Source: Deltaproteobacteria bacterium
GTDB lineage: Bacteria > Desulfobacterota > Desulfomonilia > UBA1062
Reading direction: 5' to 3'
Length of the DNA stretch: 64,000 nt
Assembly: GCA_018434685.1 (NCBI GenBank)
Contig: JAHDOV010000009.1
Span: 1 to 64,000, forward strand
A model generated the notes under the pieces. The model had not been told where the DNA came from. It saw only the letters and a program-made list of their open reading frames with translations, and did no database searches. A program made the position numbers and the translations under genes. Shown here in pieces: positions 47,132-55,784 of the stretch. Positions within the stretch are counted from its first letter, which is position 1, and each line of letters begins with the position of its first letter.

Positions 47132-47449
47132 ATGCGTAAAAATCCGATTGCTCATGAAATCAGTATGATCCTGGTGCTGTTTTCTCTTGGCATGCCTCTC
47201 TGCTCACATGCCCTCGATGCCCAGGGCACGGGCATTGCGGCACTGGACAGCTCCACCTTTGTCGTGAGCAGGGAGTTCGCAGGGGAGATACGGCTGTATC
47301 TGTGCGTGATTGAAGATGGCAGGATCATCATCAAGGATTCCGGCGCGATACCGTACATGGTCCTGGATCACAGGGCACTCAATACGATAACCCCGGAGAA
47401 GAACCCGGCCAAACCACCCGAATCTCCGATCATCAAGATAGTCCCTTAA
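47132..47449 (+). CDS. Small secreted hypothetical protein
   Basis: 105 residues with a signal peptide (ISMILVLFSLGMPLCSHALDA). The mature part of about 75 residues has two or three beta-strands (TFVVSREFAGEIRLYLCVIE) and a proline-rich end. AAAGGAG is upstream of the ATG. No family recognised; probably periplasmic. Confidence 0.78.
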   Translation: MRKNPIAHEISMILVLFSLGMPLCSHALDAQGTGIAALDSSTFVVSREFAGEIRLYLCVIEDGRIIIKDSGAIPYMVLDHRALNTITPEKNPAKPPESPIIKIVP

Positions 47450-47507
47450 TAGATGTCACTCGCCCGGACGTTTTCAGGTGCACGCAGGGGGGCGCCGGCA
47501 GGGGGTA

Positions 47508-47786
47508 CTATTTTTTCGGCCCGTAACAAGCATCGAGAAGGCGCTTGGTCACGGAATTGCCTTTCTTCAGGATCTTGGACCCGCGGGTGATCTTGCACAG
47601 ACTGATCTTGTGGTCTGAGGCGATACGTCTCTGGGTATGCCCTGCGTGGAGCTCCTTGAGCAGTTCCCACCTGAGCTTGAGGTCGCTGACCTCCTTGGGG
47701 GTGAAGATTTCTTCGAAAAAGGCGATCATTTCATCGTGATCCTGTATCTGGGCAAAGATCTTTTCAAGTTCATGCCGGGACTTCAT
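47508..47786 (-). CDS. TrpR/YerC-family DNA-binding regulator
   Basis: 92 residues, all helix. FFEEIFTPKEVSDLKLRWEL, then a helix-turn-helix ending in SLCKITRGSKILKKGNS, which matches the TrpR recognition helix region (ATITRGSNSLK). It could be a tryptophan-responsive repressor, but no tryptophan genes are near and YerC/YecD-type relatives have other or unknown effectors. Confidence 0.88.
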   Translation of the reverse strand: MKSRHELEKIFAQIQDHDEMIAFFEEIFTPKEVSDLKLRWELLKELHAGHTQRRIASDHKISLCKITRGSKILKKGNSVTKRLLDACYGPKK

Positions 47787-47901
47787 CGAAGCCTCCTCAT
47801 CGTGGTGTGTAAAAATACTAGAAATTGCTCGATACTGTCAAAGATATTCTCAGGGGATACCGCTTTAAGGAGGGCAGGATTCTCGTGTTCCTTCTCCCGT
47901 G

Positions 47902-49062
47902 TCATACACACCTCAGGAGCCACTGCATAGGTGCCTTCCTGATCGTGATCGCCCCTTCGGGACAGACCTCCTGGCAACAGAAACAACGTATACATCTTCC
48001 GTAATCAAAGACCGGGACCTTCCTGCCGGCACCTGCCGGGCTGATCGCCTCTGCCGGGCATATCTGCTGGCACTGATAGCAGAGCGTACAGGAAGGCTCC
48101 ATGGGGACCGGTCTCTCCACAAAGAGTCTCTTCATGATCCTGCGGGGAAGATCCCTTTTCAGGAAAGCCGTCATGCCCGGGCTCCTGGGCGGGACAAAGC
48201 CCTCAAGCCGCATAGCCTCGATCGTTTCACCCTTCACGGCGATATCATCAGGGGATGCAACGCCGAATTCACGGGCAAAGCCCGAGTTGACGGTTGGAGC
48301 CAGCCGGCTGTCGAGACCGGCTATTTGCACCGCGACATAATCGACAGCCAGAGCGTCTTCTCCCACGATTATGGCACCGGCGTGCCGGGGAGATCCGGAC
48401 GAGCCCGGCCCCTCACCTTCCAGCGCCACAACGGCATCCAGGACGTGGAGGATCCTTTTGGGCGGTTCGAACCCGGCGAGGAATGCCCCGTAGAGGTCCA
48501 GGATCATTTCGGAGAATTCCTCCCTGCCGGGAAACCTCATGTGCATCTGCGCCTTTCTCATGCCGGGCACGGCCCCGAACAGGTTTTTCACCGCAGCGGT
48601 GATATAGGTGAGGTTATGGGTCTTGAACTTGGGGATGTTGACGATGACATCTGTCTCGAAGAATGCAGCGGCAATATCGAAATAGGTGAACAGCTTCGGG
48701 CTGCGGCAGGCAATTCTCCGCACTTCCCTGATGTCGGCTACCGCAATGCCCAGTTCCCTGACAATGGGATCATATCCGGCCGCATGCATGGCATTTTCCA
48801 GGGATGCCACGGCAGGCGACTCGATGAGCACCGGCTTCCCGCCATGATCCAGCACGATCTCCGCCACTGCCCGGAAGAATACCGGGTGCGTGACAACGCC
48901 GCTGTCAGGCTGGACGGCAGAGAGGAGATTCGGTTTCAGGGCCACGCGGGCACCCCTGAAGCATGCCGGGTCGAAGCCGATCAACCCCGCTGCCTCGAGG
49001 ATGTTGTCCTTCACTGTCCTGAGCGAATATTCCCTGCACGATACCAGTGCCACCTCTGCCAT
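47902..49062 (-). CDS. DUF362 protein with two [4Fe-4S] ferredoxin motifs
   Basis: 386 residues from ATG 49062 (GGGAGATC upstream). The DUF362 domain fills about 1-310: VALKPNLLSAVQPDSGVVTH, VIVNIPKFKTHNLTYITAAV, KNLFGAVPG. At the C-terminus come two cluster motifs, CTLCYQCQQICP and CIRCFCCQEVCP, both C-x2-C-x2-C-x3-C. No signal peptide. Family is frequent in anaerobes; function not established. A second copy lies at 54.6 kb. Confidence 0.93.
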   Translation of the reverse strand: MAEVALVSCREYSLRTVKDNILEAAGLIGFDPACFRGARVALKPNLLSAVQPDSGVVTHPVFFRAVAEIVLDHGGKPVLIESPAVASLENAMHAAGYDPIVRELGIAVADIREVRRIACRSPKLFTYFDIAAAFFETDVIVNIPKFKTHNLTYITAAVKNLFGAVPGMRKAQMHMRFPGREEFSEMILDLYGAFLAGFEPPKRILHVLDAVVALEGEGPGSSGSPRHAGAIIVGEDALAVDYVAVQIAGLDSRLAPTVNSGFAREFGVASPDDIAVKGETIEAMRLEGFVPPRSPGMTAFLKRDLPRRIMKRLFVERPVPMEPSCTLCYQCQQICPAEAISPAGAGRKVPVFDYGRCIRCFCCQEVCPEGAITIRKAPMQWLLRCV

Positions 49063-49189
49063 AGATCTCCCTCTCCCTGCAGTCACACCGATAAGTATCT
49101 ATCATCACTCAGGTCTCAATGCCAGTGTTTCATGGCAGGTCGCCTGTCAGGGCAGTGATCAGGTCCAGGTGAGAGGGCTGAAGCGAATA

Positions 49190-49219
49190 AAAAAAGAACG
49201 GGGCAACAGGTGCCCCGTT
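49190..49219 (-). terminator. Strong minus-strand terminator upstream of the DUF362 gene
   Basis: AACGGGGC-7 bases-GCCCCGTT stem. On the minus strand it is followed by CTTTTTTT, a full rho-independent terminator. No annotated minus-strand gene ends here, so it may end a small RNA or leader starting between 49220 and 49354. In the plus direction the T-run is poor. Confidence 0.7.
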
Positions 49220-49354
49220 TAAATTCAGGAGGTTTTAAGTTATCTTTTTGATGCTGTCCATGCGGAAAAGGATGCTCGTCGGCCTTAAAAAAGTGTTCAT
49301 ACCAGAGGTGTATATTCTGCTATACTACCAGCCTGAACACACAGGAGAATGTAC

Positions 49355-50104
49355 ATGAAGCTTGTATCGTGGAATGTGAATGGAATCAGGGCCGTTGTCA
49401 AGAACGGCTTTGTCGATGCTGTCACGGGCATGAACCCCGATATTCTCTGCCTCCAGGAAACCAGGGTGCAGAGAGATCAATACAGCCTGGACCTGCCCGG
49501 ATACCGGCAGTTCTGGTGCAGTGCCAGGAAAAAGGGGTATTCCGGCACGGCTGTCTTCGCCAAGAGAGAACCATCGGCAGTGTCCTATGAGATGCAGATC
49601 CCGGATCATGACGGGGAAGGCAGGGTGATCACCCTCGAATATAAAGACTTCTACCTGGTGAACGTGTATACGCCGAACGCCCAGCACGAACTCGTCAGGC
49701 TCGAGTACCGGCAGCGGTGGGATGAGGATTTTCTCGCGATGCTTTTGAGGCTGGAACAAACCAAGCCGGTCATCTTCTGCGGAGACCTGAATGTGGCCCA
49801 CAAGGAGATCGACCTCAAAAACCCCAAGGCAAACGAGAGAAACCCCGGTTTTACCATCGAGGAACGCAGCGGGTTCGACCGGTATATCGAAAACGGGTAT
49901 ATCGATACCTTCAGGGAATTCAACCAGGAGCCGGGCAACTACTCGTGGTGGTCCTACCGGTTCAACTCACGGGCCAGGAATATCGGGTGGCGTATCGACT
50001 ACTTCTGCATATCGCACTCTCTCAGGGCCAGACTGGAAGACGCCTTTATCCTCAAGGACATCATGGGCTCGGATCACTGCCCGGTGGGGATTATCCTGAG
50101 CTAG
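49355..50104 (+). CDS. xth: Exodeoxyribonuclease III / AP endonuclease
   Basis: 249 residues; base-excision repair nuclease. KLVSWNVNGIRAVVKNGF, LCLQETRVQRDQY, GYSGTAVFAKREP, FCGDLNVAHKEIDLKNPKAN, WRIDYFCISHSL and GSDHCPVGI, all metal and catalytic positions present. ATG 49355 is seven bases from AGGAGA; ATG 49349 is too close. Confidence 0.97.
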   Translation: MKLVSWNVNGIRAVVKNGFVDAVTGMNPDILCLQETRVQRDQYSLDLPGYRQFWCSARKKGYSGTAVFAKREPSAVSYEMQIPDHDGEGRVITLEYKDFYLVNVYTPNAQHELVRLEYRQRWDEDFLAMLLRLEQTKPVIFCGDLNVAHKEIDLKNPKANERNPGFTIEERSGFDRYIENGYIDTFREFNQEPGNYSWWSYRFNSRARNIGWRIDYFCISHSLRARLEDAFILKDIMGSDHCPVGIILS

Positions 50105-50204
50105 GGCGCAGGTGCCGGAGGAGTTTAGAAAACCCGGCGGCAGTTGTTCCTGTGCCCGGACCCTGCCCTTCCTGCTTCGGCCCGCAGTGGTGTGCAGCAG
50201 CACC

Positions 50205-50945
50205 CTACCAGCTGAAATTTTCCTTTTCCACCGAATGCGGATCGATATAGAGCCTGCCGAGCTCCCCGAGCATGAATTCCTGCATGGGAGGCGGGCCGCA
50301 CAGATACAGTGAAGAAGCTGCAGAGACCCCATGTTCCTTCAGCAGGTCCAGGGACAGACGCCCCGGCATGAATGATACCCCGGGGTATGCCCGGTCTTCA
50401 TAGGGCTCCACCGCTGTTTCGCGGCTGAGGTTGTGGACCACCCGGAGATCCAGCTCCCTGGTCATCTCCTTGAGCTCTTCCCGGGCAAAGGCATCGTCGA
50501 GCACCTTGTTGGACCAGAACAGAAGTATATTGTTCCGTGCCTTGACCACTCTGAAATGCCTCAGCACACTCAAAAACGGGGTGATGCCCACGCCGCCTGC
50601 AATCATGACAATGTCTTTTCTGGTCTCGATATTCTTGCAGAACAGCCCGTAGGGTCCTGCGCACCGTAGCGGGTCTCCCGGCTTCAGGTTCGGCACGGCC
50701 TGGGTAAAGGCCCCTGCCCTCTTGATGGTCACCCGGAGAAGCTCGTCGTCCGGTGCGCACGAAATGGTAAACGGGTGGGCCTCGCTCCACGCGCCGTCGC
50801 GCATGATCTTCAAGGTGAGGTACTGTCCGGCACGGCGCTGCCTGAACCTGTCGTCATACCCGGTGATGTACACCGAGGTGATGTCTGCATTCTCGGGTTC
50901 CACCCGCACCACCCTGCACGTATTGTCCTGTTCATTGCTCTCCAT
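50205..50945 (-). CDS. FAD/NAD(P)-binding oxidoreductase (ferredoxin reductase fold)
   Basis: 246 residues, FAD domain and NAD domain only, without an iron-sulfur module. FAD: RRAGQYLTL, AHPFTISCAPDDE (HPFTIS in place of RxYS). NAD: MIAGGVGITPFLSVLRHF; YLCGPPPMQEFML near the end. Similar to the flavin-reductase halves of Hcr or benzoate dioxygenase reductases; partner unknown. GGGGGAGGAG before the ATG. Confidence 0.92.
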   Translation of the reverse strand: MESNEQDNTCRVVRVEPENADITSVYITGYDDRFRQRRAGQYLTLKIMRDGAWSEAHPFTISCAPDDELLRVTIKRAGAFTQAVPNLKPGDPLRCAGPYGLFCKNIETRKDIVMIAGGVGITPFLSVLRHFRVVKARNNILLFWSNKVLDDAFAREELKEMTRELDLRVVHNLSRETAVEPYEDRAYPGVSFMPGRLSLDLLKEHGVSAASSLYLCGPPPMQEFMLGELGRLYIDPHSVEKENFSW

Positions 50946-51089
50946 GGCCGCTCCTCCCCCGAAAGTACATCTGTCTGTCTAACCAAGCAATAAGGCACAG
51001 CTTAAACAAATCAAGCTCGGCACATCCTTTCTTGCACCCGGACGGCTCGCCTACCTCAGGCACACCTGCGATGCTCGCACCTCATGAAC

Positions 51090-51431
51090 TCAGTGAGGGA
51101 ATACGACATCCATCACCTCAAGGGCAAAGCGTGCAGCAACCGTGGCCGGGCCTCCCCCCATCTCGATACCCACCTCGACGGCCTCCAGCACCTCTCGTTC
51201 GCCTGCGCCTGCCTGGACCGCCTGCTCGATATGCCACTGCATGCAGCTCTCGCAGTTCATGACCACGGAGATGCCCACCGCGATGAGCTCTTTGTGTTTC
51301 TTTGCGAGCTCTCCGTCTGAGAAGGCTGCCTTTTCCATGTCGAGGAATGCCCGGTAAACCGGTGAACCTGACTTGACCAGCTTCGCATGCGCCCACTTTC
51401 TCTTCCGGGTAATCTCTTCGAGTTTGTTCAT
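51090..51431 (-). CDS. AhpD-like carboxymuconolactone decarboxylase family protein
   Basis: 113 residues. Single CMD domain with redox motif CESCMQWHI (C-x2-C followed by His), as in AhpD alkylhydroperoxidases; K/E proton relay KHKELIAVGISVVMN upstream. Cysteine is used here rather than selenocysteine known in some relatives. AAGGAG about twelve bases before ATG. A likely disulfide-based peroxide or redox function; partner unknown. Confidence 0.93.
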   Translation of the reverse strand: MNKLEEITRKRKWAHAKLVKSGSPVYRAFLDMEKAAFSDGELAKKHKELIAVGISVVMNCESCMQWHIEQAVQAGAGEREVLEAVEVGIEMGGGPATVAARFALEVMDVVFPH

Positions 51432-51486
51432 GATCGATCATGCTCCTTTCCGAGTCCACATCTTGATTCCAGATGACGGCATCACC

Positions 51487-52362
51487 CTATAGAGGGTCTT
51501 TTCTCTGCTTGAGGAATGCATAGATGGCGGAGATATCGCTCTGTGCCCAGCCCTGCTGTTTGGCCAGGGCATAGATCTCCTTGATGGCATTGACCCCCGG
51601 CAGCGAGATGCCCTGTTCAAAGGCGCATACCGATGCCAGGTGCAGGTCTTTCTGCTGCCACTGGAGCGGAAATTCCGGGCTGTAGTCGTCGTTGGCCAGC
51701 TTATCCCTCTTCAGGGTCATCAGCGGCGCAACAGCGGGCGATCCGAGCAGCACGTCGAAGAGCATGTCCTTGCCGATGCCGAGCGATTCTCCCAGCACCA
51801 TACCCTCGGCAAAGGCATACATGGCCTCGCCGAGCAGCAGGTTGACGACCATCTTCATGGCCGATCCCATGCCGTTGCCCCCCACATGGACATATTTTTT
51901 GCCCATCACCTCGAAGAACGGCTCGCACGTCTTCACAAGTTCCGCATCCCCGCCCACGAGGAAGACCAGCTCCCCTTTTAGGGCTGGGATCTTCGAACCG
52001 GACACCGGTGCATCGAGGAACCCGACGCCGTGATCACGGCAGAGCTCTGCCATCCGGCGGGAGAATGACGGGTTGACCGTAGAGCAGTCCACCCAGATAC
52101 TTCCCTTTCTCATGGCAGGGAGGAACCCGTTTTCACCGCCGGAGACCTCGGAGACAACCTCCGGCGTGGAGAGCATGGTGAACAGGATGTCCACCTCTTT
52201 TGCAAGCTCGGCAGCAGTGTCCTTCCAGACGACCTGATCCGAGATCAGGCTCTGGACTTTCTCCCTGGTCCTGTTGTAGACCAGCAGTCGAAAGCCTGCA
52301 CTGGCCAGGTTTGCCGCCATGGCACTTCCCATGATTCCAAAACCGATAAACCCGATCTTCAT
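51487..52362 (-). CDS. Beta-hydroxyacid dehydrogenase (3-hydroxyisobutyrate/GarR type)
   Basis: 291 residues. Rossmann motif IGFGIMGSAMAANLASAG; substrate segment FLDAPVSGSKIPALKGEL; catalytic lysine in GMGSAMKMVVNLLLG. Family members reduce succinic semialdehyde, glyoxylate or tartronate semialdehyde; the sequence alone does not decide. AAGGGGTGA before ATG. Confidence 0.93.
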   Translation of the reverse strand: MKIGFIGFGIMGSAMAANLASAGFRLLVYNRTREKVQSLISDQVVWKDTAAELAKEVDILFTMLSTPEVVSEVSGGENGFLPAMRKGSIWVDCSTVNPSFSRRMAELCRDHGVGFLDAPVSGSKIPALKGELVFLVGGDAELVKTCEPFFEVMGKKYVHVGGNGMGSAMKMVVNLLLGEAMYAFAEGMVLGESLGIGKDMLFDVLLGSPAVAPLMTLKRDKLANDDYSPEFPLQWQQKDLHLASVCAFEQGISLPGVNAIKEIYALAKQQGWAQSDISAIYAFLKQRKDPL

Positions 52363-52428
52363 ATGTTCACCCCTTGGGTTATAGTAATACGCAGTACGCT
52401 ACGGGCAAGCAAAGCCGAGATCGCACCA

Positions 52429-52890
52429 TCACGTTTCCTTATCGCTGAAATACTCCCTGCGGACATACAGGTACAGCACGAACCCCCACCAGGAGGCGAC
52501 GAACAGCAATGTAGCCACGGCAAAGAGCTGGTAGATGGACTTGCTGTCCATGACCTGGAGGATCTCCCGGTAACTCCCCATTTCCTGCAGGAGGTACGCT
52601 TCCATGAAGGTGCGGTCCAGGAGAAACAGCACCTTGTCGAGCGTGTAGACCAGACCTCCGGCAAAGGCCGCCTTATAACCCCAGCTCTTCGGGGCCCACA
52701 GACCGATGCCGATCACCAGGAAAAAGGCCATATAGATGAGGTGGTACACGGCCGCCACAGCCCCGGTGCGGACCGCGCCCAGCAGTGGGACCGCCGAGGT
52801 CACCGACAGTAGCTCGAAAGCGGCTGAAGCCAGGAAGATCACGCCGGCAGTCCGGATGGTAAATGTGCCCTTTGTTTTTCTCTTCGTCAT
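52429..52890 (-). CDS. Hypothetical integral membrane protein
   Basis: 153 residues from ATG 52890 (GGGAGG five bases upstream). Four hydrophobic segments (IRTAGVIFLASAAFELLSV, VYHLIYMAFFLVIGIGLW, around 95, and FAVATLLFVASWWGFVLYLY), positive-rich N-terminus. No family recognised. Its start overlaps the stop of the upstream DUF1722 gene by four bases, so the two are translationally coupled. Confidence 0.87.
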   Translation of the reverse strand: MTKRKTKGTFTIRTAGVIFLASAAFELLSVTSAVPLLGAVRTGAVAAVYHLIYMAFFLVIGIGLWAPKSWGYKAAFAGGLVYTLDKVLFLLDRTFMEAYLLQEMGSYREILQVMDSKSIYQLFAVATLLFVASWWGFVLYLYVRREYFSDKET

Positions 52891-53603
52891 GGAACTACCT
52901 CCCTGCACCAGTACGCCAGTTCTCCCAGGGCAGTGGACTGCAGGAGATACGCTCTGTCGTGCCTGCACGACTGCACCTGTATTTCACTAATGAGTTCATA
53001 CAGGCTTGCTGCCTGGGGATCAACCGAAGAGTAGCCGGACACATAGCCCCACATGTGAAAGAGGGCATTTTTAAGCGATGCCGGCGACGGCACGGACCGC
53101 AGGCACGAGACCAGTTCGCACGACAGTTCGCCCAGGGTGATGTCCTTACTGGAAACCAGTGGACCGAACTGTTTGTATCGGTTGTAGTCCCTTGCCATCA
53201 CGGAATATTTATGCCGCGCCCACAGATCCTGTATATTCCCGGGAAGCGGGAGACGTCCCTGGTTCTTATGCTCATACTTCCTCTTGAGGATCTCGAACTG
53301 CCTCTCAGGTGCATCGAGGTAGTTCTGCGGCCATGATGCGCTGTGCCCCTGTACCGGAAGCGGGCTTCGATGCCTGAACCCGCGCAGTGCCATCTCTTCG
53401 ACCAGAAGGGCATGACGCACGGCCAGACCGCCCAGAAACCCTGCCCAGCGGAGCGTCTCCGGGTGCCTGGAATAGCCCCTCTTGTGGTTCAGAACAATGG
53501 AGACGATGCCATGCAGTTCCCGGTGCTCGCCGAGAAGGCTCTTGTCATTCAGGAAACCGGCATCTATATCCCATATCCGCACGGGATTCTCCCACTCCGT
53601 CAC
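52887..53603 (-). CDS. Pyrimidine-dimer glycosylase-like domain fused to DUF1722
   Basis: 238 residues from a GTG start. N-terminal half (RIWDIDAGFLNDKSLLGEHR, RGYSRHPETLRWAG) resembles the Pyr_excise/endonuclease V-type pyrimidine dimer glycosylase. C-terminal half has DUF1722: LWARHKYSVMARDYNRYKQF, then ALFHMWGYVSGY. DUF1722 proteins are often near photolyase genes, so a DNA-repair role is likely; no photolyase is in the window. Confidence 0.8.
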   Translation of the reverse strand: MTEWENPVRIWDIDAGFLNDKSLLGEHRELHGIVSIVLNHKRGYSRHPETLRWAGFLGGLAVRHALLVEEMALRGFRHRSPLPVQGHSASWPQNYLDAPERQFEILKRKYEHKNQGRLPLPGNIQDLWARHKYSVMARDYNRYKQFGPLVSSKDITLGELSCELVSCLRSVPSPASLKNALFHMWGYVSGYSSVDPQAASLYELISEIQVQSCRHDRAYLLQSTALGELAYWCREVVP

Positions 53604-53768
53604 CCGGGCCGCACCAGCAAGGCGTCCTGCCCGTGACGCAGCCCTGTTTTAAGGTTTCTAATCCTTCCTGCCCCCTGTTTCACTGCTACCACCCGCTACT
53701 CCTTCCTGAAATACTCTCTTTGGAACCGCCGGAAGGTTTCTCCTGTCATATTTCTGTTCCGCCTGGGA

Positions 53769-54557
53769 TCAGGCAAACCTCTGCCCACGCCAGCGGTACG
53801 GACTCTCGAGAATGATCCCGGGCACCCGGGCAGTCTCGAGCAGGTTCAGGCAGTCTTTGAATATGGTCGTCTGCTGGGGCCTGTTGCCTGCCTCGCCAAG
53901 CGCGTGTCCGAACGGATACCGGAGAAAGTAGGTCCGGGGAGGTTTGATAGCCACCGTGATAGTCCTCACCAGCGAGATACCCACCGTAGACATACCCCGC
54001 GATTCAATTTCCCGCTGAATCAGACCGACCGTCTGATTGCAGATCCCTCAGGCAGGCACCAGGAAGACGATATCCACCCCTTGTCCCTGCAAGGCTGTGG
54101 CGATCTCTTTCGCCGTCTTCTCCACGAGATACGGCAGATGGGGCAACACGATATGCCCCATGAGGCTGTAGAAGAATTCTGATGACCTGCCGACGATTCC
54201 CTCCTCCTGGCAAGCCCGCAGGATATCGATGGGCAGCACCAGGTTGATGTCAGAGTCAGCATCGGTGTGGTCGTAATAATCATGGGTGATCATAAGATCA
54301 CTCTTCGTGGCAGTCGAAGGGATCGTCCGGTAGCTGGGATCGCCATCTTTGTCATCCATGTTGAACGGGGCATCGTTCTTCAGGTGAACCCCGCCCGTGG
54401 TGATGAGAGCGATCGTGCACCTGGCCAGAGGTTTCGTAAGCGGGGTCCACGGTATGGCCTCAGACGTGACGGGTGTGAATTTCTCTTCCCATCGCTGCCG
54501 GACCCAGGGGATTTTAAACAGGGCCATCTTGAATCTCTTGATCGGCTTGTTTTTCAT
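53769..54557 (-). CDS. Orphan GrdB/PrdB-family selenoprotein
   Basis: 262 residues when the in-frame TGA (plus-strand 54048-54050) is read as selenocysteine (U170). ATG 54557 has AGGGA seven bases upstream. Family segments: FKIPWVRQRWEEKFTPVTSE, IPWTPLTKPL, ALITTGGVHLKNDAPFNM, GDPSYRTIPSTATKSDLMIT, HDYYDHTDADSDINLVLPID, FFYSLMGHI, then DIVFLVPA-U-GICNQTVGLI giving a U-x2-C motif as in D-proline reductase PrdB and glycine reductase GrdB. The same frame runs on through VGLIQREIESRGMSTVGISL to a TAG/TGA end with HALGEAGN. Size is like PrdB (about 240 residues), shorter than GrdB. No GrdA, GrdE, GrdC/D or PrdA is in the window, so its reductive substrate is unknown. SECIS-like hairpin follows. 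Confidence 0.93.
54018..54038 (-). promoter_or_regulatory. SECIS-like hairpin for the UGA of the GrdB/PrdB-like gene
   Basis: On the minus strand AATCAGAC-GGTCG-GTCTGATT, a perfect 8-bp stem with a 5-base loop starting GG. The loop starts 17 bases after the UGA, within the bacterial SECIS range. The loop starts GGTC as in the rhodanese gene. Confidence 0.85.
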
Positions 54558-54634
54558 AGGCACATCCCTGCGGGCCCGCGCTACCCGCCCTGTTCCACAC
54601 CCTTTTCCTGTTTCGATATTCCCTCATCCTGACA

Positions 54635-55702
54635 TCACTTAAGGATTATGGCCTTTTCGGGACAGATCTCCTGGCAGCAGAAACACGTGATGCAGGTCCC
54701 GACATCCACCCTGGGGAGGCTCTCCCTCATGGTCAGGGCCGAGACCGGGCACTGATCGATACAGGCACCGCAGCCCGTGCACAGCCCGGGATCGGCCTGG
54801 GGACGCAGCATAACCCGGTTATCGACCAGCGACTGCAGGGCATCGTTGTGGGTGGCCGCCTCTCCCCCCAGGGGAGGAAGCCTGAAACCGGGCAGCTGCC
54901 TCAGTTCGCCGACAACCTCGATCGTATCAAGGTCATAATCTCCCAGTCCGAGTTCCTTTGCCCTCTGCAGAAACCGCAGCCTGCCCGGCTCGCATCCCAT
55001 CATCAATGCAATGACCGCATCCAGGGCAACGGCATTGTCCGAGGCCAGAATGAGCCCGATATCCCTCAGATCGGGAGACGCCGGACCATTGCCTTCCATA
55101 CCGACTATGGCATCCACGATAAAGAGGTCTGGGATACGAAGCCGGAACACATCGACCACTGCGTCGTGAAAGCGAGCGGGACTGCCCGCTGCCTTGTGCA
55201 GCACGGCCTTCTGGCCACCGGGCAGAAGCCCGTAGCTGTTCTTGATCGCCCCGCTCATGACAGTCAGGCCGTGGGTCTTGAATTTCGGCAGGCTGATGAT
55301 GATATCCGCATCGAGGACTGCCTGGGAAAGGCTCACCGTGTCCATGAAATCGGCATTGAAGGCAACACGGCCGGTATCGATGCCGATGTTGCGATAATAC
55401 CCCCTGGCTGCTGCCATGAGGCCTGTGGTACGGAAACTTTCCTCGTTCCGGCCATAGCTGAACATGCCCGGGTTGTCTCCCACGATGATCTCTGCGGGTT
55501 TTTCTTTCTCCACCACGTCCACCACGGCACGAAGCACTGCAGGATGGGTGACGATGCCCTCTTCGGCCTGTGAGGCCCGCAGCACGTTTGGCTTTATGAG
55601 CACCCGTCTGCCCTTAAGCGGCAGGGGGAACAGCTCAAAGGCCCTCTCGACGGCCCCGCGGACCTGCTCATACGTGGCTGGATGGATCAGCACTGTAGAC
55701 AT
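54635..55702 (-). CDS. DUF362 protein with two [4Fe-4S] ferredoxin motifs (second copy)
   Basis: 355 residues from ATG 55702 (GAGGTG upstream). DUF362: RVLIKPNVLRASQAEEGIVT, DIIISLPKFKTHGLTVMSGA, IKNSYGLLPG, IPDLFIVDAIVGMEGNGPAS. Two cluster motifs at the C-terminus: CTGCGACIDQCP and CITCFCCQEICP. Same architecture as the protein at 47.9 kb but clearly diverged. It lies 77 bases before the GrdB/PrdB-like selenoprotein on the same strand, so electron supply to that protein is a possible role. Confidence 0.93.
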   Translation of the reverse strand: MSTVLIHPATYEQVRGAVERAFELFPLPLKGRRVLIKPNVLRASQAEEGIVTHPAVLRAVVDVVEKEKPAEIIVGDNPGMFSYGRNEESFRTTGLMAAARGYYRNIGIDTGRVAFNADFMDTVSLSQAVLDADIIISLPKFKTHGLTVMSGAIKNSYGLLPGGQKAVLHKAAGSPARFHDAVVDVFRLRIPDLFIVDAIVGMEGNGPASPDLRDIGLILASDNAVALDAVIALMMGCEPGRLRFLQRAKELGLGDYDLDTIEVVGELRQLPGFRLPPLGGEAATHNDALQSLVDNRVMLRPQADPGLCTGCGACIDQCPVSALTMRESLPRVDVGTCITCFCCQEICPEKAIILK

Positions 55703-55784
55703 GGTCGACACCTCGCTTTCTCAACTATGACAAACTCCGGTGCCCGAGTCAATTTTCACCTCGCATGCACCCTGTGATGGGCTG

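Noticed and set aside
48455-48475. GGTTCGAACCC string reminiscent of a tRNA T-loop
   Set aside because: It lies inside the DUF362 coding sequence and no cloverleaf partner arms are present.
51090-51431. AhpD-like protein considered as a selenoprotein
   Set aside because: Both positions of the C-x2-C motif are ordinary cysteine codons and there is no in-frame TGA.
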